A DNA stretch of 64,000 nucleotides, taken from the NCBI GenBank assembly GCA_049324695.1, contig JBMOMJ010000016.1, forward strand, positions 186,001 to 250,000. The letters are read 5' to 3'. The translations under genes were made by a program, and so were the position numbers. The DNA comes from PMG-095 sp049324695 (GTDB lineage Bacteria; Myxococcota_A; Polyangia; Polyangiales; Polyangiaceae). The notes under the pieces are model-generated. The model saw only the letters and a list, made by a program, of their open reading frames with translations, was not told where the DNA came from and searched no databases. Of this stretch, positions 18,496 to 25,267 are shown piece after piece; position 1 is the stretch's first letter, and each line of letters opens with the position of its first letter.

Positions 18496-19695
18496 TCATA
18501 CGCGCGGCACTGCCAACATATTGGGCACGAGCGAGGCCAACGCTCGACGTAGCAGCATTGCTGAATCGTATTGGCCGTCGTAACCAAGCTGTTCGAGGGC
18601 TCGCGTTGCTTCGCGCCGATCAAAGCCCATACCGCACAGCGCCGAGAGCACTCGCGCACGATGGTCGGTTTGCGCGTCGACGTCGACCTGTTCCGGGGCT
18701 GTCATCTGTCCGGCGCTTGGACTCAGCTTCGCGGCTGCCACTCGCTGTGCCTGCTGTGTCCGCCCACGTCGTCCTTCTTGCTTCTTCCGCTCGACATGCT
18801 TAGCGCTGAACGCCAACTCCGCAGTGTAGGAGTTATGAGGCGAGCACAGTAAGCAAAGGTTATCGACAGTGGGAGCGCCACCGCGAGCAAACGGCACCTT
18901 GTGCTCCAGCGTAATGAAGCGTCGCTCGCTGCAGCGCCGACCCTCCACGTCGATGAAGCTGCATTGCGCACCATCGCGCTGCCACACGGCCCGCGCCACT
19001 TCGACCGGAACATGCCGCGAGCCTTCTTTGAGCGGTCGACGTCTCCGCTGCGCGCCTGCTCCCAAACGCCGCTTCTCTTCGCGCTGAATGAGCTCGTCCA
19101 CCGCCCGCTCCAAGACCGCTGCCAACTCGCCTCGCGGTATGGAATGACTGAGCAATTCCCGCGCGCGTTCGATCTTCGCGTAGAGCTCGCTCGACGCCGT
19201 GAATTGCACGAGAACAGTCGACGCCGACAGAGGCTTCACTTGCGCGACGCCGGTCATGGTCCTGTTGGTGGGCGTCACGCTCTCTTCCACGTCGGGCTGC
19301 GGGAAGCGCGCAGCGATGACGCGCTCGATCTCACGCCGCGATTTGCCGCGCGCTTCGGCCAACAGCGCCGCTGCATTTTCGCGAGTCATGTGCCGCGCCA
19401 GCAGAAAGAGTCCCGTTAGGTGAATGCACCCACGGCGAAGCTCTTCCAATACTTCGGGCACGTCCCGAGCCAGGCGCGCCACGCGCACCCGCTTGCCGGC
19501 CTGGTCTTCGGAATAGTCGAGCCGCTCGCGGCAGTACGCGCTCAAAGACGAACACGCCTGACCCAAGTACAACTTACGGCGATCGATTTCCATCAGGTGC
19601 TCGATCACGTCCGCGGTGGCACCGCGTTCGCAATTCGCCAACACGGGCATGCGTGCCAATAACTCGGCATTCGAGATTGAAGAGTCGAATTGCAT
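18496..19695 (-). CDS. DUF222-like HNH endonuclease with C-terminal UBA/RuvA-C-like domain
   Basis: 399 aa. The N-terminal half is helical and resembles the DUF222-type region that precedes HNH domains in actinobacterial and myxobacterial proteins (SAYCRERLDYSEDQAGKRVRVARLA). The HNH core is AVWQRDGAQC, then C in GRRC, the LEHKVPFARGGAPTVDNLCLLC block with the catalytic His, and HN in SPHNSYTA. The C-terminal 50 residues (VLSALCGMGFDRREATRAL) look like a UBA/RuvA-C helical bundle. Such proteins are often multi-copy; a role in DNA cleavage or mobile-element biology is inference. It converges with the broken gene upstream. Confidence 0.85.
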   Translation of the reverse strand: MQFDSSISNAELLARMPVLANCERGATADVIEHLMEIDRRKLYLGQACSSLSAYCRERLDYSEDQAGKRVRVARLARDVPEVLEELRRGCIHLTGLFLLARHMTRENAAALLAEARGKSRREIERVIAARFPQPDVEESVTPTNRTMTGVAQVKPLSASTVLVQFTASSELYAKIERARELLSHSIPRGELAAVLERAVDELIQREEKRRLGAGAQRRRRPLKEGSRHVPVEVARAVWQRDGAQCSFIDVEGRRCSERRFITLEHKVPFARGGAPTVDNLCLLCSPHNSYTAELAFSAKHVERKKQEGRRGRTQQAQRVAAAKLSPSAGQMTAPEQVDVDAQTDHRARVLSALCGMGFDRREATRALEQLGYDGQYDSAMLLRRALASLVPNMLAVPRV

Positions 19696-19955
19696 AGCCT
19701 ACTGAATACCATGCACATTTTTGAGCTCGCAGACGCCTCGCACCGCGCGCTTTGCGTCAGAAATGAGTTCGAAAGCGTTTCGCTCATCAATCCTTCGTCA
19801 GCACCGCAATGAGAGCGGGCGTGGGCAAACTTCTGGACGTTCAGCACCTCGTGCCTCAACCCATTCCTAGATCCGTCTACAAAAATCGTCATGGCGAGCA
19901 CGAATTGCCGCGCGGCGGCTCGCGTGCGGAACGAAGAGTAGATGGCATGTGCGGT

Positions 19956-20306
19956 GAAGAGCGGATCGCGCACATGGAAGAGCGAATCGCGCGCACGTGG
20001 AAGAGCAGATCGCGCGCACGTGGAAGAGCAGATCGCGCGCACGTGGAAGAGCAGATCGCGCGCACGTGGAAGAGCGAATCGCGCGCACGTGGAAGAGCGA
20101 ATCGCGCGCGTGGAAGAGCGAATCGCGCGCACGTGGAAGAGCAGATCGCGCGCACGTGGAAGAGCGAATCGCGCGCACGTGGAAGAGCGAATCGCGCGCA
20201 CGTGGAAGAGCAGATCGCGCGCGTGGAAGAGCGAATCGCGCGGCGCGCAGAAGAGCGAATCGCGCGGGCGTAGAAGAGCAGATCGCGCGTCGCGCACGCA
20301 TTGCGC
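19956..20306. repeat. 23-bp tandem repeat array, about 15 units
   Basis: The unit is GAAGAGC, then GA or AG, then ATCGCGCGCACGTG (23 bp). I count about 15 units: mostly exact copies of two variants that differ only by the GA/AG dinucleotide, two copies shortened by 2 bp, and degenerate units at each end. In full units the 3' end contains the palindromes GCGCGC and CACGTG. Because 23 is not a multiple of three and stops are absent, open frames run through it on both strands; these are artefacts. The array lies in a 1-kb gap between the HNH nuclease gene and the Ro60 locus. Confidence 0.9.
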
Positions 20307-20590
20307 AAGTTCCTGCGCAACGAATCGATATGAGAACGTGCAGAAGCACTCGATAAAATGCTTGACCTGATCGCGAGCATGCTTCATAAACGAATCATGG
20401 GTAGGCGACGTGTTCGCACGCCCGTTTTGCAACGTCATGCTGGTTTCTCGCTACCGATCAAGCTGCAGCCCCAAACGTGGGCTGGTCGTGAATTTCTCGC
20501 GGTTATCGAGGGATTTGCTCGCGCAGCTCGAAGGTGGCGAGCGGCATGTCCACAGGCGGAACTGAGGCTCCGAGTTTTCTTGGAGTTCGA

Positions 20591-20620
20591 AAGGCCGCCT
20601 CGGAGAACCCAGGCGGCCTT
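20591..20620. terminator. Strong hairpin, likely bidirectional terminator or insulator
   Basis: AAGGCCGCCT, a 10-nt loop, then AGGCGGCCTT form a perfect 10-bp stem including the A/T flanks, followed by CGTCGTTTGT. It resembles a rho-independent terminator but with a weak T-tract. It separates the repeat region from the leader of the Ro60 locus. Confidence 0.55.
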
Positions 20621-20695
20621 CGTCGTTTGTAGTTCAGTTATCGAGTTTGAATTCATAGCATTCGAGTTTGCGAAGTAAGTTTGCGGGTCGAATGC

Positions 20696-20822
20696 GCGGC
20701 GAATGCCGTGAGGAGTACATCGGTTCGAATCCATGCGCCTCCGCCGGCGGGCATGTGCTCGCCATTAACTTGGAGGCGCGCCCACCTCGGGGGCAATGAC
20801 CTCTTCGCACTTTTGTCGCCGC
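20696..20822 (+). ncRNA. Y RNA-like RNA in the leader of the Ro60 gene (copy A)
   Basis: 127 nt. The outer helix GCGGCGA (20696-20702) pairs with TCGCCGC (20816-20822). Then come the internal loop ATGCC (20703-20707) opposite ACTTTTG (20809-20815), an inner helix GTGAGGAG (20708-20715) with CTCTTCGC (20801-20808, two G-U pairs), and TACA. Inside are a tRNA-type T-loop TTCGAAT (20724-20730), an acceptor-like stem GCGCCTCC (20735-20742) with GGAGGCGC (20772-20779) that encloses an extra hairpin, and a D-arm-like hairpin GCCC/GGGC at 20780-20794. The RNA ends just before ATTTTT, a possible termination tract. The same closing motif recurs in copies B, C and D. The T-stem itself is poor. The Y RNA assignment is inferred from architecture plus the adjacent Ro60 gene. 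Confidence 0.65.
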
Positions 20823-20929
20823 ATTTTTACGGTATGGCTCGGTAATTGAGTTTGTTGGCAGCGCAAGTTTGGCCACAGCGCGCGTGAGCTCGCGCGTCAC
20901 TGGCATGCAGGCTCGGAAAGGAGATCGCA

Positions 20930-22501
20930 ATGGCAAATAAGGCACTTTTCGCTTCGGCTTCCAATGCAGCAACGACTCGCTTCAAGAACGAAGCGGGAGG
21001 CCTCGCCTATGCGTTCTCGCCGGTTCACGCGCTCGCGCAGTACGCAGCGACGGGTACGTTCGGGCAAACCTTTTACGCAACGGAGGGTGAGCAGCTCGAC
21101 CGCGTGCTCGAGTTGTGTCGAGCGGTGGATCCGTTGTTTGTGGCTAAGACTGCGGTGTACGCGCGTGAGCGCGGTCGCATGAAGGATATGCCGGCGTTTT
21201 TGGCGGCGTACTTGTCCGCGGTGGATGTGCGTTTGCTCGGGTTGGTGTTCGAGCGCGTGATCGATAACGGGAAGATGCTCAGAAATTTCGTGCAGATCGT
21301 GCGTTCCGGCGTGGTTGGCCGCAAGTCGTTTGGCAGCGCTCCGAAGCGCTTGGTGCGTACCTGGTTTGCGCGGCGTAGCTTGCAAACGTTGTTTCGTCAG
21401 TCGCTCGGTAACGATCCGTCGATGAAGGATGTCATCAAGATGGTGCGGCCTTCTCCGACGGTTGAGGGCGCGCCTGACGCACAACGCGAGGCACTTTACG
21501 GCTACTTGATCGGTAAGGACGTGGCGGTCGAGCGGCTGCCGGCGGAGGTGCAGAGCTTCGAGGCATTCAAGCGCGGCGCGGCGGAACTTCCCGACGTGCC
21601 GTTCGAGATGCTGACGGCGTTGCCGCTTTCGACTGCGCAGTGGAGCACCATGGCTGGCCGGATGACCTTCACGCAATTGCGTATGAACCTGAATACCTTG
21701 CTTCGGCACGCTGTGTTTCAGGACCCACGCATGGTCGAGTTCGTGGCCGCACGGCTCTCTGACGCAGACGCAATCCGTAAGGCGCGTGTGTTTCCGTACC
21801 AGCTTCTTTCGGCCTACATGGCCGCGAAGGGTGAACTGCCGAACGAGCTTGCGATCGCGCTGCAGCATGCTCTCGAAGTAGCGATCGAGAACGTGCCGAG
21901 CGTTGCGGGAAGGGTTTACGTCTGCCCAGACGTTTCGGGATCGATGCACAGCCCGGTCACCGGCTACCGCAAGGGGGCAACCTCGGCGGTTCGTTGTGTG
22001 GACGTGGCAGCGCTCGTGGCAGCGGCATTCCTGCGCCGTAACCAAACGGCAGAGGTAATTCCGTTCAGTGACGACGTGGTGCAGCTTCCGCGGCGTCTGA
22101 ACCCGCTCGACTCCGTGATGACCAACGCGGAGTTTCTGGCGGGCTTGCCGAGCGGCGGTACGGCATGCAGCGCACCACTTCGGCACTTGAACGCACGCAA
22201 GGCTCGCGGTGAGCTGGTGATTTACATCTCGGACAACCAATCCTGGGTGGATTTCAACGGCAACGCCCGCTCGACGGCCATGGCTGAAGAGTGGGAGCGC
22301 TTTCGCCGCGTGAACCCAACAGCGAAGCTCGTGCTCATCGATGTTCAGCCGTACGGCTCGACTCAGGTGAGCGAGCGCGCCGACGTTCTCAACGTAGGAG
22401 GCTTCTCCGATTCGGTGTTCGAAGTGGTTTCGCTCTTTGCAAAGGGCGAGCTCACTGCCGAGCATTGGGTAGGGGAAGTAGAGAAGGTCACACTCGCGTG
22501 A
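20930..22501 (+). CDS. rsr: Ro60/Rsr RNA-binding ring protein (TROVE plus vWA)
   Basis: 523 aa, the usual Ro60 length. Residues about 15-300 match the TROVE HEAT-like ring (FSPVHALAQYAATGTFGQTFY, VDPLFVAKTAVYARERGRMKDM) that holds misfolded RNA ends in the cavity and Y RNA on the outside. The rest is a vWA domain with a MIDAS site, Asp334 in CPDVSGSMHS. Bacterial Rsr works with Y RNA and exoribonucleases in RNA decay and rRNA maturation under stress. The start is set by a good Shine-Dalgarno AAAGGAG (20917-20923). It lies between Y RNA-like copy A in its leader and copies B, C and D before rtcB, on one strand, which strongly supports the function. Confidence 0.93.
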   Translation: MANKALFASASNAATTRFKNEAGGLAYAFSPVHALAQYAATGTFGQTFYATEGEQLDRVLELCRAVDPLFVAKTAVYARERGRMKDMPAFLAAYLSAVDVRLLGLVFERVIDNGKMLRNFVQIVRSGVVGRKSFGSAPKRLVRTWFARRSLQTLFRQSLGNDPSMKDVIKMVRPSPTVEGAPDAQREALYGYLIGKDVAVERLPAEVQSFEAFKRGAAELPDVPFEMLTALPLSTAQWSTMAGRMTFTQLRMNLNTLLRHAVFQDPRMVEFVAARLSDADAIRKARVFPYQLLSAYMAAKGELPNELAIALQHALEVAIENVPSVAGRVYVCPDVSGSMHSPVTGYRKGATSAVRCVDVAALVAAAFLRRNQTAEVIPFSDDVVQLPRRLNPLDSVMTNAEFLAGLPSGGTACSAPLRHLNARKARGELVIYISDNQSWVDFNGNARSTAMAEEWERFRRVNPTAKLVLIDVQPYGSTQVSERADVLNVGGFSDSVFEVVSLFAKGELTAEHWVGEVEKVTLA

Positions 22502-22507
22502 GAAGCC

Positions 22508-22527
22508 GGATCGTCTTCGGGCGATCC
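22508..22527 (+). other. Hairpin just after the Ro60 stop codon
   Basis: GGATCG (22508-22513) pairs with CGATCC (22522-22527) around an 8-nt loop. There is no T-run, so it is probably a processing or stability hairpin at the end of the rsr reading frame rather than a terminator. It lies 24 nt before Y RNA-like copy B. Confidence 0.4.
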
Positions 22528-22550
22528 GCGCTTCCGCGCATTAGATTCTG

Positions 22551-22645
22551 GGCCGGATGCCGCACGGGACTACATCACCCTTAAGTGAGAGCTTGATAAG
22601 CTCAACGTGCTTCGGCACGCACTGGTCTCTGCACTCTTGCCGGCC
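22551..22645 (+). ncRNA. Y RNA-like RNA without tRNA mimic (copy B)
   Basis: 95 nt. The outer helix GGCCGG (22551-22556) pairs with CCGGCC (22640-22645). Then come the internal loop ATGCC opposite ACTCTTG, and an inner helix GCA, bulged C65, GGGAC (22562-22570) pairing with GTCTC, TGC (22625-22632), then TACA. The interior folds as three hairpins: TCAC/GTGA, a 6-bp GAGCTT/AAGCTC, and CGTGC-TTCG-GCACG with a UUCG tetraloop (22606-22619). It shares its closing stem with copy C, with compensatory base changes, but has no T- or D-arm. Probably a Ro60-bound RNA with a different effector module. Predicted from sequence only. Confidence 0.6.
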
Positions 22646-22657
22646 TTCTACTTCGGT

Positions 22658-22784
22658 CAACGGATGCCGCGTGGGACTACAATCAAGCAGCGCGTCGCGA
22701 GTTCGAATCTCGCCCACTTCGCGAAATCGAAGCGGTAGCTCAGTGGTAGAGCAGCTGAATTGTCTCCGCACCCACTTGCCGTTG
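22658..22784 (+). ncRNA. Y RNA-like RNA with circularly permuted tRNA mimic (YrlA-like, copy C)
   Basis: 127 nt. The outer helix CAACGG/CCGTTG (22658-22663 with 22779-22784) is followed by the internal loop ATGCC opposite ACCCACTTG. The inner helix is GCG, bulged T72, GGGAC pairing with GTCTC, CGC (22762-22769), then TACA. Inside is a tRNA core in permuted order: T-arm GCGAG-TTCGAAT-CTCGC (22697-22713), acceptor-like CCACTTCG/CGAAGCGG closed by a CGAAAT loop (22714-22735, one A-C mismatch), TA at the U8-A9 place, D-arm GCTC-AGTGGTA-GAGC (22738-22752), and A at position 26. The anticodon arm is replaced by the closing stem. This is the known layout of the bacterial YrlA effector domain. It lies between rsr and rtcB, as in Salmonella. 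Confidence 0.85.
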
Positions 22785-22804
22785 TCCTCAACGCTCTCCA
22801 ATCA

Positions 22805-23004
22805 ACCCGAATGCCGGTTCCGTCTACACTAACGGTCCTAAGGTAGTGAAAGGCGTCTACAGCGAAAGCCAAGACGCCACAGCGATGGCGGGCAGCTGGA
22901 AACGGCTGACTGCGGGGCGAGCGGCGCCATTCCTTCACTGGAGTGCGCAAATGCGCCGGCCGTAATCGACGCGAGTCGAGTCGACGGGCCACCTTTTGTC
23001 GGGT
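22805..23004 (+). ncRNA. Y RNA-like RNA in the rtcB leader with a 23S rRNA-like segment (copy D)
   Basis: 200 nt, ending 40 nt before the rtcB start. The outer helix ACCCGA (22805-22810) pairs with TCGGGT (22999-23004). Then come the internal loop ATGCC opposite ACCTTTTG, and an inner helix GGT, bulged T819, CCGTC pairing with GACGG, GCC (22983-22990), then TACA. This is the same frame as copies B and C with entirely different paired bases. The insert begins with TAACGGTCCTAAGGTAG (22830-22846), then T and GAAA. That is 21 of 22 bases of the conserved 23S rRNA stretch around E. coli 1917-1938 (the I-CeuI site). Further stems are GGCGTC/GACGCC (22852-22857, 22873-22878) with a GAAA loop, and AGTGA/TCACT (22845-22849, 22935-22939). 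Function unknown. Confidence 0.6.
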
Positions 23005-23044
23005 CTGCTTGGAGCTAAGCTTTCAACAATCGAAGCGTACGCAC

Positions 23045-24451
23045 ATGTCACTCAAGTATTTTGCTCAGAAGATCGATCCCAATCATTACGTCTTGCCCAA
23101 GACCGGCATGATGAAGGTGGACGCGCACGCGTTCTTCTCCGAGCCGCTGTTCGACGCGAGCGAGGAATCGATGTGGCAGCAGCTCGCAGCAGCGGCGAGC
23201 TACGAAGGCGTCATTGGCGCGTATTTGATGCCGGACGCTCATTCTGGGTATGGCGTTCCGGTCGGCTGCGTGATTGTGACGGAAGATACGATCATCCAAG
23301 CGGGCTCCGGCTACGACATTTCCTGCGGCGTGCTCTACATGCGCGTTCCGAAGCTGCACGCGACGGATGTTGCTGATTGGGATCGCCGCGCAGCTTGGGT
23401 GGCTGAGGTCGAAGCGCGTGTTGCGACGGGTGTCGGTTCACATCGGCCCAAGTACATGCCGCGCTTTTCGCATAAGAAGGCCGGGGAGATCTTGCGTTAC
23501 GGCGCCAAGGCCATCGGTGTGAGCGCGGAGCTCTGCGAACGGCAGTTCATCGAAGTCGATGAATCGGCTGATTTGACGCGCATCGAGCGCGCTTACGAGA
23601 AGGTGGTGCCGCAGCTCGGTTCGGTGGGTGGCGGCAACCATTTCATCGAAATGCAGGTCGACCGCGACTCGGGTGAAGTGTGGGTGATGATCCATTGCGG
23701 TTCGCGCGGCTACGGCTGGCAAACCGCAAATCACTTCTTCTACGAAGGCGCTGAGCTGCGCGGTTTGCCCAAGAACCGCCGTGAGGATTCGTGGCTGCGC
23801 ATCGACGAGCCGCTCGGTCGCGAGTACTGGGCGCACCACAACAGCGCCGCAAACTTCGCTGTCGCGAACCGTCACATCATCGTGAACGGCGTGCAGCAAG
23901 CGCTGCGCGAAGTGTTCCACTGCGAGGGCGACGTCTACTACGAGATCTCGCATAACTTGGTGCAAGAGGAGACGTTGCTGTTGCCGGACGGCAGCACGCA
24001 GCGTGGCTTCGTGCATCGCAAGGGTGCGACGCGTGCGTTCCCGGCGGGTCACCCCGACCTCATCGGAACGGCTTGGGAGACGACGGGTCATCCCTGCCTC
24101 ATCCCCGGTTCGATGTATCACGGCGCTGCGATCTTGTTCGCTCAGCCGGGTGCTGCGAAGTCAGGCTTCTCAGTGAACCATGGTTCGGGGCGTTTGCTCG
24201 CCCGTGGGGCTGCGAAACGTACACTCGAGGCGTCGCACGATCTCATCGATCGCGAAATGCGCGAGGTCGAACGCACGTTGGGTGGCGTTGCCATTCGTGG
24301 CATCGTCGGCAACACGGAGCGCACGCCGCTCGACGAGTGTGGCCACGTCTACAAGGATCTCGATGTGGTGCTCGCCGTGCTCGAAGCCGAAGGCATCGCG
24401 CGCGTCGCGCATCGTCTGTACCCAGTCGCGAACCTGAAGGGTATGGACTAG
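23045..24451 (+). CDS. rtcB: RtcB-family RNA ligase
   Basis: 468 aa. RtcB joins 2',3'-cyclic phosphate or 3'-phosphate ends to 5'-OH ends using GTP and Mn2+, repairing cleaved tRNA and rRNA. Metal- and GTP-site motifs are present: Asp91 and Cys94 in GSGYDISCG, Asn198-His199 in GSVGGGNHFIE, HCGSRGYGWQ, HRKGATRAFPAGHP, IPGSMYHG, and the guanylylated His379 in NHGSGRLLARG. The sequence is longer than E. coli RtcB (408 aa) and belongs to a divergent branch. I chose the ATG at 23045 (MSLKYFAQKIDPNHY); the upstream extension is inside ncRNA copy D. No rtcA, archease or RtcR gene is adjacent. Co-orientation with rsr and the Y RNA-like genes indicates one RNA-repair locus. Confidence 0.93.
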   Translation: MSLKYFAQKIDPNHYVLPKTGMMKVDAHAFFSEPLFDASEESMWQQLAAAASYEGVIGAYLMPDAHSGYGVPVGCVIVTEDTIIQAGSGYDISCGVLYMRVPKLHATDVADWDRRAAWVAEVEARVATGVGSHRPKYMPRFSHKKAGEILRYGAKAIGVSAELCERQFIEVDESADLTRIERAYEKVVPQLGSVGGGNHFIEMQVDRDSGEVWVMIHCGSRGYGWQTANHFFYEGAELRGLPKNRREDSWLRIDEPLGREYWAHHNSAANFAVANRHIIVNGVQQALREVFHCEGDVYYEISHNLVQEETLLLPDGSTQRGFVHRKGATRAFPAGHPDLIGTAWETTGHPCLIPGSMYHGAAILFAQPGAAKSGFSVNHGSGRLLARGAAKRTLEASHDLIDREMREVERTLGGVAIRGIVGNTERTPLDECGHVYKDLDVVLAVLEAEGIARVAHRLYPVANLKGMD

Positions 24452-24460
24452 GGCACAGCG

Positions 24461-25267
24461 CTAGTGCAGCGCCGCGATGAGCTCGGCGGTTTCGGCGTCG
24501 TTCAGATCGGTTGCCATCGCGTAGCCGACGCCGCGGTGCTCGGTAGCTCCAATCGAGTAACCGCGGCGTGCGCCGACGTACACCGGTGCGTCGCCCACCA
24601 AACGGCGCTGCAAGTGGTTCTCGATTTGGAAGCGCGACGAGTCGAAAACGTAGAGCGTCACCGGGTGACCGGCGACCTTGTAACGGAGCGACGCGGCCCG
24701 CTGGTTGTGCATCGGCACCACGCTGGCGCCTTCCCAGCGAGCGCCGTACTGCGCGAGAATCGGCGGTTGCACCGGCACGCCCACTTCGCGCTCGAGCGAA
24801 GGCAACAGTGAGAGCGACGTCACCTCAGGACGGCCCTTCACGTGATGATCGATAATCTCTTCGAGCAGCTCGTCTACGCTCGCGTTCTGAGCGTAATGGT
24901 ACTGACTCGAAGGCGATACCTTGTTCGCAGACGCGGCCCACACCAACGTCAGCGCAGCAGCAGCAGCCACCGGCAGAATCGTGCGCCACGACAACATGCG
25001 CGTGCGCTCGATTTGCTGCTCCAACATGCGTTCGCGCTCTTGCGTAGCGGCCATGGCGGACACCAAGCGAGCGCGGAAGGCGGCGCTCGGCTCCGAGCTC
25101 GGACGCACAGCACGCCGCAAGCTAATGCGCACGGCTCGACCGAGGCGCACGCGCTCGACGCAACGCGAGCACTCCTCCAAGTGCTGTTCGACCTCGACGA
25201 CCTTCTCCGGCTGCAACTCGCCGTCGACGAAGGGCTCGAGCAAGGGAACGAAGCCACGGCAGCTCAT
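24461..25267 (-). CDS. Membrane anti-sigma factor with zinc-binding N-terminus
   Basis: 268 aa. The N-terminus MSCRGFVPLLEPFVDGEL, then HLEECSRC, is a zinc-binding anti-sigma domain (His-x3-Cys-x2-Cys). One membrane helix follows around residues 98-117 (ILPVAAAAALTLVWAAS), then a periplasmic domain of about 150 residues that senses an unknown signal. The start overlaps the stop of the sigma gene (ATG at 25267, sigma stop ending at 25264), so translation is coupled. It should hold the adjacent ECF sigma factor inactive until the signal is sensed. Confidence 0.85.
   Translation of the reverse strand: MSCRGFVPLLEPFVDGELQPEKVVEVEQHLEECSRCVERVRLGRAVRISLRRAVRPSSEPSAAFRARLVSAMAATQERERMLEQQIERTRMLSWRTILPVAAAAALTLVWAASANKVSPSSQYHYAQNASVDELLEEIIDHHVKGRPEVTSLSLLPSLEREVGVPVQPPILAQYGARWEGASVVPMHNQRAASLRYKVAGHPVTLYVFDSSRFQIENHLQRRLVGDAPVYVGARRGYSIGATEHRGVGYAMATDLNDAETAELIAALH

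Noticed and set aside
19956..20306. CRISPR array
   Set aside because: The units are contiguous with no unique spacers, and no cas gene is nearby.
19605..20438. Open frames through the 23-bp repeat array on both strands
   Set aside because: All six frames are open because the 23-bp unit has no stops. The predicted peptides are simple repeats.
20830..20930. Sigma-54 promoter for the RNA-repair locus, as in E. coli rtcBA
   Set aside because: No GG-N10-GC element with the TTGCW part was found upstream of rsr or rtcB, and no RtcR gene is in the window.
20897..22465. A 522-codon open frame antisense to rsr
   Set aside because: It exactly shadows the Ro60 gene, is His/Arg/Gln-rich, and matches no family. 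It results from high-GC codon bias of rsr.
22728..22800. A canonical tRNA gene starting at the D-arm-like GCTCAGTGGTAGAGC
   Set aside because: No anticodon arm or downstream T-arm follows. The matching T-arm lies upstream in permuted order, so this is part of the Y RNA-like copy C.
22820..22860. A fragment of a real 23S rRNA gene or an I-CeuI-type group I intron site
   Set aside because: Only about 22 bases match rRNA, with unrelated sequence on both sides and no intron-like core or homing endonuclease gene.
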